64,000 bases of DNA from Holacanthus passer (Eukaryota; Chordata; Actinopteri; Pomacanthidae), in NCBI GenBank assembly GCA_025331565.1, contig JAFREQ010000038.1, positions 930,001 to 994,000 on the forward strand, given 5' to 3'. A model generated the notes under the pieces. It did not search any database. It saw only the letters and a list, made by a program, of their open reading frames with translations, and was not told where the DNA came from. The position numbers and the translations under genes are program-made. Positions 13,300 through 27,561 of the stretch are shown here, one piece after another (position 1 is the stretch's first letter; each line of letters begins with the position of its first letter).

Positions 13300-16200
13300 T
13301 GAGACGTACATCACACAGTCGAGAGCTTTAAGTACAGTCTACATCACACAATGAGGCTGAAACTGACCTCACACATCAGTGTGAAGTAAGAACTAAGTAT
13401 TAGAGTATTAGAGTTGGAAATGTTACAGTTTGTCTTTTCAGAAATTATTCATGTTCTTAAAATGTTTTTTTTTATTTTTCAAGTTAGTTTGTTTCCTTGC
13501 TGTTGAAGAGATTGCAGGGTAGGTAATCTTTGCAAGAGGAAGAAAAGAGAGGAGTCTGATTTTCATAGGGTGGTACTGAACTCAGTTTTAAAGGTACTTA
13601 ATGAATCAAGATCATTACAGTATATCATTACTAGTTATTCACAACAGTGATTCACATATTTCAGATAGCCGGTGGTTTATTGTACAAGAAACAACACGGG
13701 CAAACACAGCTGAGCTAACACAAATATTTGGAGCATGTATTAAACAACACTGAATCAAATGACTTTGTGATGTGTGGGGCTGATATTAAAACCAACATCC
13801 TCTGTTGCACTGTTAAAATAAAACCACCTTGGACGGCTTTTCCCAGCGCATGAGCTCAAATATGCAAAACAACCAGCTATGGAAATATTAGCATGAGAGA
13901 GCAGATATTTCAGGAGATGACAAACCAGACCAGATTTAGTACACCAGTGACCAGAAAGACTCCTCACAGTGGTGATGCCAGATCTGTGAACGTGTAAGAA
14001 GTGTGTATGAAAGCATGTCCATCTGCTAACATGTCCATGTCCAAAATAACGTGATAGGCTACATCACAGTGACCAGATGTCCAAGTTTGTCTGAAATTGT
14101 TCTGACAAATATCTGTAAAACACTAACATGTTCCAGCTTTCAACATTCCCAACCAAATTGTTAGTTTTTACCACAATAAAAAATAATAACCATAATGTTA
14201 TACTGGTTTTTAGTGCTTACATAGACATTTATCATGTTCTGTCTCACTCATTATTATTAAAAACATAAACAATGCACCACACGTCTGAATTTTAACAGCG
14301 ATTTGATATCTGAAAAGTAAACAAAACAAACATGGCTAGCTCAGCTTAACTCCTTCACTTAGGAGTATTTTAATTATAATTTAATGCTGGAGTGTAACCA
14401 GGGGGTGGCATGATATCTGACTGACCACTGCAGGTGGCCACGCCATTATCCTAAACTATGATTGGCTATCTGTCCAGTCAAAAGCGGGACCTTATTTTGA
14501 ACCAGCAATTTGGACTTTCCTTTATGACATATTTAAAACCTTATGAAAATGTGTGCAAGCCAACACAAGAACAGGGAAATTAAGCTGTTTAAAATATCCA
14601 GGGTGGTTGTAATTAATAAGAGGTAGCTAGTAGCTGTTGTGGCACTTTACTCATTCACATATTTTCTATAGAGAGATCTGTGTACTGGGTGATTTTTAAC
14701 ATGTGACACCCAGCAGGAGAATGGGTACTCTTACTTCTTTGCTTTTCCCACATTGATTCTTGAATCAGTAATTTGGAAATAAGTATTTCTGTGAGACACA
14801 GATCAACACCACAGCACCTGAAAGTTAACAAAAGCATACACACCATGGTATTTTTAATCATGTATACATAGTGTCGAGGTCATCTCATGCAAGGCGTACA
14901 TTTTATTATGTACAGAGGATGTGATAGTAAAGAATTTGTTGGAGGCCAAAGGATAAACTAAAGGAAGTTTGTGTTGGCAGTGGCAAAAATTAATAATTTG
15001 TGGTGAAATAACGAGAAATTCCACTTCCAAAAACTGCTGTAAAGATCCGTCAGCAATACACAACCTGTTCATCACGGGCCAGGAACCTAAATGTAAACAG
15101 AACAATGTGCCAGGAGCCATGACATTTTTTAAACACTGCATAAGCCACCAGACATACCGTACCTTTGTTGTCACATGGAAGCCTCGTGACTGCAAATTTG
15201 ATCTTTTCATTCACGTTTATCGGTTGAATTTGTGGATGGACTTTGTGGATGAAAGTGTATCACAACATTTACATTGCATATGAAAGTAGGCATTTTGCTC
15301 GCCTATCTTATTAAATCCTCTTATGCATGTGACCTTCATGGTGTTATGACACTTCAAATGGCAAGTTGGAATGCATTGCACAAATACGGCATAATCAGCC
15401 TGACATACCCTTTAATGCAGCCTGGCTCTCCAGTGGGCACTTATGCTACATACTGTTTAAGTCATGAATATGAATAAATTCCTTTGATTGTGTGAGTTTT
15501 TATTCTCACCTTATTTGGAGAATTTACTGGATATTAGTTATGATTATCATTGTTCAACTGTACAATCCTGTTTATGTCCTCAAACTTCTCCATCTTAAAA
15601 AGTATCTCAATGAATTATTGATCATCTCTGAGGGAGTCTGTATTGTTTTGGCTGTAATGTCACTATAATTTAGGCTTTACCACCTCTCCCCTGTAGGAGG
15701 CTATACACAACAGGCCATTAATTAAAATGTTCTAATTAATGCTTACAATGGAAAATCTGTCCCAAGGGTATGATTTAATTAAAAAACCTCTTTATGTGAC
15801 AGTAATTTAAAGCACAGACCTAACTTAAATTACAGCTATGATTGCCAAAATAAGAGAAGGCTTTTTAATAGACTTTTGCTGTGCCTTTGATCTCTTTTCT
15901 TCCCTCACTGTTACCAGAGGATTATTTCCAAAGAGCTCACATGCTGTAATCTTGTTTTGCTATATTTAGGATTTATCTATTTTTCCTTCAAATTGCGTCA
16001 TGTATCAAAAGCTAAAAACAAATTCCAGCCTTGCCCAAGGTACAGTGCCGCATGTCTGCAACTGATATCTTATTTTTTTTGTCATCACAGTTGTCGAAAT
16101 GATTGCACGATGAAATCCAGGATGAAGTCAAAGAGCGCATTGTATAAATAAGGACCCAGTGTTTCCTTACATAATGCACAGGAACAGAGGGACAGAGTGG

Positions 16201-17325
16201 ACATTAGACAGGAGCTCTTTACAGGACCACTGGACTGTGTCTGCTAAGTGCTTTCAGAGGGACGGCGGCCTGGTGACTTACACCGACAAGCACACATATA
16301 CAAGCATGCACACAGACATACGATATATATCTGTACACAACTACACGTGCATGCACCCATCCCTGTCCCTTTTGAACCTGCCCTCCTCCTCCGCACATAC
16401 ACAAACCACCGAGATCCACCATCCATCTACATGACACACTCTCCTTATATAATCCTCACCACTAGAGATCATTACAGAGGCTTTAAAGCTCCAATCCGTC
16501 ACTTTAACAGTATCTCGAGCCCCTGTCACTTTGTTTAGGGTAAGCTGAGAGATGGGGCACCGGTTAAAAAAAAAAAAACGACTTGGAAGCTGGTGCTACA
16601 GACTGTGCCAGGAAAGTTGCTCTCATCACGTTAGTCACACAGTGCAGTTTAATTCATTGCAACCCAGAGAAGGAACAAAGAGACAAATACCTGAAGGGTA
16701 ATACCTCACTGCCAGACCTTTTGGTTACAGCTTCCCATCAGACCAGTCAGGAGAAGGATTTTTGTGTGGCATTTGTTTCCTTCATTAGATAGGACACAGT
16801 GGCAGGAAACAATGGGTAAGAGACAGGGGCAGTGATGGAAGGTACACAGATCTTTGGCTCAGGTTAAGACTTGATGATATTTTTGTCTGTTACAGTAATC
16901 ACTGTGTCAGACTAGGCAATAATAGAGTCATAAATTGTTTACGTGCAAAAGACATGACAGACTACATGTTGTTCCCTGACCCATCATCGCTTGCCGTCTT
17001 TCACGAGATGCCCAGGATCGACTTCTGGGAACAAGAATTATAATCAAACAATGCTGGTGTGTATGGTACTGGCTGTCTCATGCTCAAAAAAGCCTAAAAA
17101 AGAAAGGGAAAAAATGATGGTGACCTTTCCTGTGTTTCCTCCTCGCAGCAACAACGCTATTACTCTTTTTGTTTTTTGCCATGTTTATAATTGTGCATGG
17201 ACAAGCGTTCTGTGCTCTTATTGGTCAACTTTTGAAGCACATCATGGAAATCATCACGTAGGCCAAAGATATTCTAACATGCGAGCCTTTTTGCCGGGAC
17301 ATTTGAAGGCTTCCACAAAATCCAC
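13300..17325. other. Intergenic, nothing recognised
   Basis: AT-rich sequence with scattered stop codons. Frames at 14854-15283 occur on both strands and lack splice or family support. No RNA gene was recognised. Confidence 0.45.
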
Positions 17326-17505
17326 CTGCCAGCACCACTAAAGCTCACTGATTGACATATTATATCTCATTTGTAAAATCTGTATAAAGTCCAAAATGTT
17401 AAAACAGCCTCACAGGGGGGTTTGTGTGCCAGACTTTTTCTTGGCCAGATGCAGTGACTTTCTGGAGTCTCAACTGGTTTCCTGCCAACTTCATGGTGAT
17501 GACAA
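17325..17505 (+). repeat. Fragment of the dispersed repeat seen whole at 61506-62108
   Basis: The segment shares the order of short blocks with the full element: TAAAGCTCACTGATTGACA, a stretch resembling TTTAATCCGTACAAAGT, then TTTTTCTTGGCCAGA followed by GTGACTTTCTGGA. It lacks both terminal inverted repeats, so it is a degraded internal fragment. I know this as a repeat common in percomorph genomes; the family name was not determined. Confidence 0.55.
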
Positions 17506-18239
17506 GAGCCTGCAGCTGTAGACATGTATTTAACAGACAGACTTGAGAGTGGTATCAATCTCCTCATCTAACTGTCTGCGAGAACACAAACAGCATATTT
17601 ATGAAATTGCCAACTATCCCACATTCATCACATCAGCTGAGGGTATTCATATATGTAGTTTTTTCAAATCTTGTGATCTTCTGTACCTGACTGTTATTGA
17701 GGGTTGTACATCATCTATTCACATATTTTGTTTTACTAAAGTGGTCGGTTGTGATTGCTTGTCTCTTGAACAAAATATTTTCTGCAGAAAATGTCAAAAC
17801 GTAGGGACACTAGCTGTCACTTTCCCTCGCTGTAATGTCACAGTTAGTCTGTTGGCATCAGCAGTTAGTCATCTGACTTTAGATGTAGCTATAAGCCAAA
17901 GGGCCATCAATAATTCTTCCCCTTTAGGGCGATGGAAGTAAGACTGGATAGGCAGACAGATGGACAGATGAGTCAGCTGCCTCTTCAACGGAAAGAAAAA
18001 AAAACTGAATGTCAGGAAGAACTGGCAGAACTATTAATGAGATTTGTGTGAGGTTGACCTGAACTCAGATGAAGGTGAAACAAGTCTATGTAGATTACTC
18101 AGGCAACACTGAGTCTGTCAGCATGCAGTCCACACACTCTATAAATTCATACATATTTATATCCAAATGTTTGTCCAATATGAGGACGAAGTTACTGTCA
18201 CTCATACTGAAATGTTACATTGCTTCACATCAGTGTATA

Positions 18240-19215
18240 CAGTATATAAACCATAGACTGTATAAAACATGGATGTAGTGTCCGTGATGTCACCTGTAGA
18301 TTTCTGAAGAGCAAAAATGAAGCTAATCGTAGCGCACCGCCATCTTGGCAGTGGGGATGTGGCCTAATTCCAGTTAATCCAAATATGGACAAAGAGGTGG
18401 AGCGAGGGTGGAGCTGAATGAAGCCTGTTTGATGAAACATGCTCACCGAGCTAGCCGGCTAACCCGGTGGCCGGCTTCTGCACCGGTTATGGTACTTTAA
18501 TAAACCTGCTTAAGGTTATATGTCAACATTTCAGCCTCCAACCATCACAATCAGTCAGTTTCTGGAGTATAATGAACTTAAAATTTCTGTTTTAGCGATA
18601 ATATAAATGTAAATAATTACGTTTGAGTTTGTGGACTGCCAAATTTTATGTTAATGTTTAGCTTCAATAACCAACTCCAGCTTAAGCAATAACAACATCT
18701 GTGTTAACATTATTTCTGGAAACATTCAGAAATGAGATGTTAATATTTTGAAGTTACAAAACAAAACAAAAAAAATACCGCTGAGCAAGCTGTGTTATTT
18801 ATCCAGTATTTACATGAAAAAAATATCCGAAAGGCAAAAACAGCACAAACACAGGCGAAGTTCAGTTCAGCTCTGTGTTTGGAGCCAGCAGGCAGCTGTC
18901 AATCAAAGTGACATCACTCTTCATTTTGCACAATTTCACATTTTAAATGAGTGTGTTATAAAAAAAAATCACCCCCCGTACAGTTGTCATGAAATAGAAA
19001 ATCAGCTAAAGAGTCTAAAGCCATTTTTTTGTACCAGGCTGTAAACATGTTTTCTTCTGCCGCAAAGTCGGACATTTTAACATGGGGGTCAAATGTAATT
19101 GACTCCCTTTTGGAGTTTGCCCCTAGTGTTTATTCGAGGAACTGCGGCTTTTTGCACTTCCGTGTTGGCTTCATTTTTCAGCGCCGGAGGTTGCCGCTTG
19201 ATATAAACATGTTTA
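18240..19215 (+). mobile_element. Composite dispersed element carrying the shared module
   Basis: The left part (from CATAGACTGTATAAA near 18251 to about 18415) and the right part (about 18890-19215, ending near GGAGGTTGCCGCTTGATAT) resemble a non-autonomous repeat common in teleosts. Between them, about 18420-18762, lies a module also present in the hAT-like elements at 26520, 38506 and 40344. No long coding frame is present. Exact ends and any target duplication were not resolved. Confidence 0.55.
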
Positions 19216-19219
19216 ATAT

Positions 19220-22200
19220 GCAACAGATGACATAAAATGTAGAAGCAAAATGATTGACTTTCTCAGTGCAGTCTGCTCCAGCATATGTTGACCTTTCAGC
19301 GTCCTCTGAATCACTCTACAGGCCATCAGCAAGGACAGCACAGCACCACAGTCTGACTCGACTCTCACTCACAAGTATGTATACACCTTCAGCCTGGGTC
19401 TGCTCATCCAGCAGATGGTGTGTGTGTGTGTGTGAGGTTAAAGGGCTAGAGATGTAGGGTTTATACAGTATGCATGGATGTATACGCGAACATATACTGT
19501 CATCTGTCTGTCTGCTTGCTACTATTGTCACATGATTATATTATTTTACCATGCATATTTCACCATCAAATTTCCCCTCTTCATGCATTATTAACAGAAG
19601 AGATGATTGTGGGATTCAAGCAAGTTCATTACGAAGTCACTGTATACTGAATGTGCTCTTGTTTGACACCAGAAGATACACAGACAAGTGAGAGTAAATC
19701 ATCTGTGGGGTGAGTGGGCAGCCCAAGCTCTGCTGGCTTATATTCAACTACTTAGACTGTATGGAACTATAGTAGAAAAACATAAGGGAAAATGAAAGTC
19801 TGGAAAAATTAATCTGGAATATTCAGCTCCTCATATGTGGCGCAGTATCAGTTTGTTGCTGTTTGCATTGCTGTACATGCATGTGATGTATGAAATGTGT
19901 TTTTCAGTGGTGTTTGACATGTTTAGGTAAATGCCTGAATACCATTTGCTGCAGCCGTGGCTATAGTGGTGAGGTGGGCCATCAAGATGTGGGTGGCGGT
20001 AGTGGCCGCAATGACAGGAAGTCATGGCAGGTTCAGTGATTATAGAAAACAAAAAGAAATCAAACAACAACAAATGAACCTGTTCAAAAACACTAGTGAA
20101 AGCAGGAAAAGGGGACAGGACCACACTGCCTGTTGTATGATCCAAGACTGGATGTACTGTAGGGAATTAAGACATAAACTATATATTCATGTTGTCACAA
20201 AACAATTTCACCTATTGCACGGTCACTGAAAACAGGTTTGCTTTGAGAAAAAGCAATTTCCTCTACTCTGCACACTCTACTCTGCATTTAGAGGAGGTAA
20301 ACATTATTTTGAGTCAGTGATGTGACGAGTGTGATATTCCCTTTCTGTTCTTTCTCTCTACACACATTAAATAAGTCACTACTCATTCACACAAATACAG
20401 CAGAGCAGAATGAGCAGAATATACTAGCTGTCTGAAAGGCCACCATTAAAAAGGTTGTGTGCACTTAAATCGGTCTATTTACATCTCTTTGTATAGTCGG
20501 TATTCCAGTGGTATATCTCATTCCTAAAGAGAAAAATGATAAATGGAAATGAACAGGGGAAAACAGTAATGGAAAACAAACAGCCAACTACATTTGTATT
20601 ATTGTTACTCAATTTACCATTTATTGTTTTTACTGGAAGGATGAGGGGGCAATAAAGAAGAGGAAGAGATGAGCGAGAGGAATAAAGGCCAGTCACACCA
20701 AACATGAGCCACGTTGTCCAATAGGCTCTGTAGAAATGTCTGGCTTTTGTTTAGCATCGATCAAAAGAAGAGCACACACAGGATAAAGAATAAGTCATTG
20801 TATCTGTCCAAACAACCCAACACTGTGTGTTCGACCCTGCAGGAGGGAAGCAGGACAAGATGAGATAGGAGGGGAGAAATGGATGATTAGGAGGAAGTAC
20901 TGAGAAAAGGCAATGATGCAATCATGAAATCTAAAAGTGGATCTACTTTGACCTTCAGTGACCCTCACCAGGCCACTGATTCTAGGAGAAATCAATTATA
21001 TTTGTAGAGATGGATTTTACCTCAGGAAACACCTTCATCTTTATATGCAGTACATATGGTTCTATTTTCTAATAAAGACAGACAAAAACAGATGGTTAAA
21101 TTCAGCGGATGTGTTTTTTTTTAGATTTTTGGAACCAACATAAAAAGGAAGAAAGGAGTCCAAAAATAATGCAACCTCTAAAGCCCGACAGAAAAAGGAC
21201 AGATGGAGGTGACAGAGGATCATGAAGTACAGTAGAGGAAGATGAGAGAGATGAGTAGAAAGGCTGATGGCTGCAATATGTGCTTCCTCCATTCTGTTGT
21301 CAGACCCGCATGACATGAAAATCATGGCTGAGCACGTATTAAGCATGGGCCTCGTTAATTAGCTTTCAACCTCGATGCTTCAACATGATAAAGTAGGCTC
21401 TGATGGCACGCATGGATGGAGCATGCGAGGGGTGGGATGAAAAGAGCGGCGGACGGGGGAAAGGAGAGAAAGAGAGGCCGATGAGCGATTTTGAATTTGC
21501 AAGCGCAGGCCAATTTTTTTGTGTGTTATTACTCCGAATAAAACTCCTGAATTTCGAATGAATCCGACTTCAGTGATATGAGAGCGCAAGGCGGTGAGAG
21601 GGATCAAGAGGAGGGTGAAGCAGATGAGTAAGGTTGAGCTGCAGGGATGGATGGGTGTGCGGTCGGGTGAAGGGTGGAAGAGGAAATTGAAGAGGCATTA
21701 TGGGTATGTCAGAGGGAATAAATGAGCGGAGGAAGAGGAGGAAAGGACAATGATAAAAGCTGCAGATGAAGGACAAAGACAGATAGACAGACCACCGTAC
21801 TAGGAAATGTGAGAAAGCGGAGAATGTGGTGATGATTGACTTCACTGATATCTGTTTGCATAGGACCAATCACAACCCACAACCATCATTAGGAGAAATG
21901 TTGTGATGCAGAGTTGTTTTCATGTCACAATGTATGAGATACACAGTGTGATCTAACAACATTAATTTGACGTATTATGTTTTGTGTGGAGTTCAGCCAG
22001 CAGTCACATGAAGAATCAGTGAATCAGAACATGACATATAACACTTCTTGAAGAGTAAAAATAACAAATTGTTCTCCTCTTGGCTAATACTCTCCATTCC
22101 TCCTCACAGTCTGCCTCTCTGCATTAGCAAACACACACACTGCAGCTTCCCCTGGCTTCACAGCACACTCAGATACGCGCATCGATTATCTGATATGAAT

Positions 22201-24715
22201 TTTAAATCTCCTGCATTGTTGACGCTTTCTGGATTTTCTTGAAGCACTGGTTGATTCTCTTTCCACTGGTTGATTTCACATCACTGAAGATCAAGCTCAG
22301 CATGTAAATGAACAGGACATCATCTGGCTGTGACTGCTTCAAAAAGGTACAGTACATTAAACTTGTCTATAGAGTTAGGTCACTCTTAGTTTTGCTCAGA
22401 GTGACTGAAAATGAGTTTAAGAGTCAGTCCACCTATTTTAAGTCTCAACAGTTGGTCGCTCTGCCCCCAGGCCAGAACCAACAGCTGTGTTTCCATATAT
22501 AGTCAGTGGTGTCTCTCAAATCTCTTCCAAGCTCAGTATCTCTTTAGTGAAGTGGAGTTTGGGTAATTCTACATTCATGCAATATTAGTAGACACGGCTG
22601 GTCTTGTACCAGACAAAAGGAGCTCAGGCTTCATTTAGCTTTTTTTTTCTTTTAAAAAAAATTGTTTGATATTTTGATTGATTCATTAGAGCACTCCACT
22701 GATTTAGCACCAGACTTCTATAACACTGTTGGCATTGGTAGTACCCGCAATGCAACTCAACTGCCTCCATCAGAGAGGGCTATAGAGGTCTGGTAAGCTC
22801 ACTCACTCACCCCAGACTTGTTTCATTTTCAAACTTGCAGACTTCAGACCCAACCAACCCAAATGACTTGCGGCAATTTGTCACTTCACACAGCTCCCTC
22901 TGGAGACACAAAAGGCTTTACACGATTTGTTTCACATATGCAGTCGTGATCCGCAACACCTGTAGACAGGCTGTGAATAAATGAATGCAAATATTGCCTG
23001 TGTATCCTGTACTTTCACCAACTTTATAAGATGATTTATTCGTGTTGTGTTTATGGCTTGTGTTGTTGTTCCCAAGGCAAATTCAAACAGTTGGCTATAC
23101 AGCTTATTTCTAATAAGCTGAATTAATTGTATGCATGTTGCTATGACGTTTAATTTATGTGCACTCTAACTGCTAGAGATGGTCCAAAACAGTTTTTTTT
23201 CCATCCATGTCGCCACAGGTTATTTGGCACTTATGTAGTTCTTTTCACCAAGAAGGAGATTCGGATCCTGATGTGAACGAGATGCTTGTAGTTACAGTTT
23301 GTAACTTCATTATGACATTAAGGCATAGCAAGGTTGAATACAGGGGGACATTGATAAGTTACATTAACAAGTTACCCCAGATTTAGGGAGGCTACAGTAT
23401 AAAAAGTTAAGAAAAATAAGTCATTACCTGTCGCTCTGTTAATATTTGTTGCTGCAGAGCTACATTTGTTATTTGCTCAGGGGACTCGTCATAGAGCTGT
23501 CATAGCATAGAAAACACAGCTGCAGCTAATAATCTTAATTACTTTATTTAGATGCGTTAATGAGCGATAAAAAAATGACAGAAGTCAGGATTATTGTCTG
23601 TGTTTGCTCATTGGCCCAGTCAAACTTAGCCTTTCTTCATTTTATTAGCCTCAGCTGCGTTCACCCTGCTGTCACACTGCGAAAAGAGCCTGTGAGAAGC
23701 AGACCTACACCGACAAGTCACGTCTGTTATTTATAAAGCCCAAAATCACAAGTTTGTCTCAGAGGGCTTTTATTGATGTCACTTCTAGTTGGTGAGAAAA
23801 TATCACACAGCTTTTTGCAGTCTGTTTTTGGGAACTTTCTAGGGAGCTGATGTCACAGTCACATTACAAGAGATGGACTGTTTGTGATGAGAAACATCTA
23901 AGCAGTTACGGCTCAAGCTTTCTCGCCATGTGACAGCTCCAGATGGTGACTGCCAGACTAACTCACAAATTTAAATGAAGAGTTATTGAGCTGTGGCTGT
24001 GTGATAATAGGCAGAGTTGATCATGTGGGGTAAAAAATAATGTTCATTATCATATCTGCATTAAATCAGGGTTTATTTACCTCAAGTGATGGACTGTCAT
24101 CGTGCCATCATAGCATTGCAGAATATGTACATGTTTTTTCTTTCCCTATTATTGTTTCATAATGAATAATTTATTAATTTATTACATGCAACAAGTGTTG
24201 GTGGTGAAAATAACTGCTGCCAGTTAAATCTATAAAAACATGCTTACAAAAAATAACTGCTTTATGCCAGTCGTCTCTGAAAATGACTTTGTCAACATTA
24301 AAATGATTTTGGGAAACCCGTAGTAGGATAATCTTCAATCAAATCCCCAGACTTGTGTGTGGTTGACGGCAGAATCAATCAGTATGTCAGACAGGCATTT
24401 GGCTCAGCTACATCAGACCTCCCACTGTTTGTCTGTCTGTCACAGGAGGGCGTCATCTCACTAATCAGCTTATCACCTGAAAGAGCAAAGGGCCCCGTTT
24501 AGGAAGGGTTACTGGAGGAGACAGAAAGATTGGAGGATTACGTAATAGCTCAGTCACCCCATAACAGATTTAATGCATTTATCAATGTTTTACATCCCTG
24601 ACACCAAAAGTGTTTCTGAAGGCTGATTGTAAAATGAGAAACCAACAATCAGGCCTTAAAAAACTGACCTGAGTGAGACACTGTCTGTACATATAGAATT
24701 GTTTGTAGATGCAGG
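19220..24715. other. Intergenic, nothing recognised
   Basis: AT-rich DNA with GA-rich patches at 20630-20900 and 21130-21810. The minus-strand frames at 21062-21869 are translations of polypyrimidine sequence. No exon, RNA gene or mobile element could be supported. Confidence 0.45.
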
Positions 24716-24719
24716 TCAA

Positions 24720-25165
24720 TTTGTTAAAGCAACATTATGTAATTATTTCACTTTAACAGCTTCAATCATCTGGATGTTGCACTGACTTGTAACAGGGAAA
24801 ATGGTTGCTTTTATTATTCCCACCCTGCACCCGCCTGTCTGTTCTTTCACTACCCACCTTGGGTTGAGCAGGCTCAAGAAGTGTGTAACACTTTATGGCA
24901 CTATGCCACACACCAGTTACAAACAGAAACAGGCTCACCTGCATCTACGAACATCATGGCAGCGGCAAAGAGACCCAAGATGATGGTGACGGAAGAAGCT
25001 AAGAAGAGAAAAAGAGAGAGTGACCAAGCAAGATCCTGACTTTCAGTCGATGGCAAGAGCTGCATAAAATCACAGCCTGCCAGACAGAGACGGACTGGCC
25101 TTGCTATTGAACTAGTAAGTAATATTAGCTGGTAAGTAATGTAATTGTAACAAATGCACACATAC
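24720..25165 (+). repeat. Probable dispersed repeat with a short basic reading frame
   Basis: It opens with TTAAAGCAACATTATGTAA, a start I associate with a common fish repeat. Inside, an ATG at 24957 opens a 27-codon frame containing KRPKMM and KKRKRESDQARS before a TGA. The short basic frame suggests decay of a transposon-encoded protein, but no further homology was found. Family assignment is from memory. Confidence 0.4.
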
Positions 25166-26053
25166 AGTTGTTCAACTTTACGACAGCGGTGTATGAGCCT
25201 GTAGGGGAGCCAAATCGCAAAAAAATACCTTGCATAATGTTGGTTTTAATGTTGTATTAAATATAAAATGTATATGCAATAAGACAACTGTAAAGTGCGA
25301 CATGACAGTCACTGATATTTGAGATATGTTTGGGATCAGGGCTGAGAAAACTACAGTGGTGCACAGCAAAGTACAGTGGTGTGCAGTAGCAATGACAGGC
25401 ATTTATCAGCTAGATTATATGGAGGCAAAGACACTTGAGAGGGAGTTTGGCTGTTTGGAGAGGTTATTTAATCATAGTTTGAATAGAAGCAGATATTGCC
25501 TGGTTGACACACAGCCCAGAGTCCATTATCAGCTTAATGAAGCCACAGCGGGGTAAAAAGACAGGGCCGTGATTGATGATGCCATGAACCAACAGCCAGA
25601 ACATGAACATGTTATTTGTTATTCATGATTTGCAGCTCGATCTTGGAGTCATTTCGAATCATCTGTCTCCTTTTTTTCCCCCTTTTGCCGTCTTTTTCTT
25701 TTTTTTTCTCTCTCTCTTTTGACATGTATTTATAAGTGTGCACATTTGAGCTGTGTGTGCGCATATTACACACCACAGGCTCAACTCAATATTCTGCTGA
25801 CAAAGACAGAGAGAGGGCGAGATTAGGGAAGGACGTGAACGGAAATGATAACGCATGAGCTGAATTCATACATTTAAAAAAAAATGACTCGCATGTGCAG
25901 TTATGGGTGGAGATTATACAGAAATGAGTGAGGAGAAGATGGCTTTGTGATGTGAAGTGCAAGAAGAACAAAGGAAGAGAGGAAGTTAAAAAAGTGATGA
26001 GAAGATGAATAAAATGGGAGGAGAAATAACTGGAAAAGAAAATTGTGACGGAA

Positions 26054-26080
26054 TATATTATATTATATTATATTATATAA
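26054..26080. repeat. (TATTA)n short tandem repeat
   Basis: About five tandem TATTA units in AT-rich intergenic DNA. Confidence 0.8.
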
Positions 26081-26324
26081 GACATATAATGAGTGAAATA
26101 AGCAGTCAACACCATGGCTGAGTGTTTCCACTTTGGAACTGCAGTGAACCAATGATAGCCTCAGAAACATGGATTCAGACAGCCAAGGTTTCATATGCAA
26201 CAAAACCTAAGGAACCAATCTCGTCAACTTGTAGAGCTAAGTTGAAATGAGCTGGTGTCAGTGCAGAAGTCAGGTGCTGCATTGTGTGTGTATTTTGAAA
26301 GTTAAGTTTCACTATTTTCGAAAC

Positions 26325-26450
26325 GATGGCAGAGACGTGTTCTGTTTTCGGTTGCAAAAGTAGAAATGGTGAGCCTTCATGATTTACCAAGGATATCTGA
26401 AAATACGAGAGCCAAACGTCCAGAGAAAACCTGGGTTTGTTTTGTTGTTG
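26325..26450 (+). pseudogene. THAP-like exon fragment (weak)
   Basis: An ATG at 26325 opens a frame with Cys-x4-Cys (CSVFGC) followed by KSRNG, then a stop. The next reading frame continues with LHDLPRISEN and RPEKTW. A Cys-x4-Cys start and a later HDLP-type block recall the THAP zinc finger, found in host genes and P-element-like transposases. The frame change could reflect decay, or splicing at the GTGAGC that follows AAATG. No later THAP Cys/His pair was found, so this is only a hint. Confidence 0.25.
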
Positions 26451-26519
26451 CTTTGACAGTTTTACACAGAAACAGATGGGTTTTGCCACACCACTTATAT
26501 TGAATCCTTACGCTATGAA

Positions 26520-27398
26520 CAGTGGTGGGTAGTACCGCGTTACATTTACTCCGTTACATGTACTTGAGTATATTTTTTGATAAATTGTACTTTTAAGAGT
26601 AGTTATTTTGCAGAATACTTTTACTCTTACTCGAGTAAATTTGTGAGAAAATATATGTACTTTTACTCCGTTACTTTGGGCTACATGCTTGTCGTTACAT
26701 TAATGTATCTATAAATAAATTGAGATGAGCTCAGACGCAGCTCTGCAGCTCTCGAGCTGAGGGACACATCCTTAACCAATCACAGCGGCAGCACCGCAGG
26801 TGGACGGAGGTGTGCCCCGCCCCTCCACGGCCCTTCTTCACCTCACTGTAGCTCAACAACATGGCGGAAGATGAACCGCCGGCGTCTCACCAAGCTAGCC
26901 GGCTAACCCGGCTAACCCGCTGGTACCGGCCGCCGGCTAACCTGCTGGTACTGGCCGACTAACCCGGTGGTACCGGCCGGCTTCGGTGCCGGTTACGGTA
27001 CTTTAATAAGCCGGCGTAATGTTATATGTGAACATTTCAGCCTCCAGCCGATCACAGTCAGTCAGTTAAAATTTCTGTTTTAGCAATAATGTAAATATAA
27101 ATAATAACGTTTGAGATCATACACCGTCAAATTTGATGTTACTGTTTAGCTTCAAGCTAAACTCCTTTGAGGAACAGGTCAATGTCTCAGCTGATGTCAG
27201 TGGAAACAGTTTTTGTTTTTGAAGTAATAGATTGCATCTGAAGTTACTCACTACTTGAGTAGTTTTTTACAAGGTACTTTTTTACTCTTACTCAAGTACC
27301 TATTTTTATGGGTACTTTTACTTCTACTTGAGTCATTATATTATAAAGTAACAGTACTTTTACTTGAGTACCGTTGTTGTTTACTCTACCCACCACTG
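26520..27398. mobile_element. hAT-like DNA transposon copy, 879 bp
   Basis: The termini are inverted repeats: the left end starts CAGTGGTGGGTAG and the right end finishes CTACCCACCACTG. The flanks are GCTATGAA (26512-26519) and GCTATGAG (27399-27406), an 8-bp target duplication with one difference, typical of hAT elements. Subterminal sequence on both sides is rich in TACTTTTACT and CTCAAGTA motifs. The centre (about 26880-27170) carries the shared module, preceded by an ATG frame beginning MAEDEPPASHQ. No complete transposase is encoded, so it is non-autonomous. Confidence 0.75.
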
Positions 27399-27561
27399 GC
27401 TATGAGACACAGTGAGTACGAGCCAACATGTCGGTCAACTGGTAAGTTTTATTTTCATTGTGTTTTACCTGTTGACTGTGTCCAACAGATCTGAAGTGTG
27501 CTAGATAATGTTAGTCTGTTGATGAACAGAGTTAGTGCAAACGTTACACTCAACAGTTTGT

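Noticed and set aside
12788..13354. Overlapping frames on both strands with Cys-Val or His-Thr repeats
   Set aside because: Direct products of the CA microsatellite.
17543..17941. 132-codon plus-strand frame
   Set aside because: No motif or splice sites, AT-rich composition, adjoining a repeat fragment.
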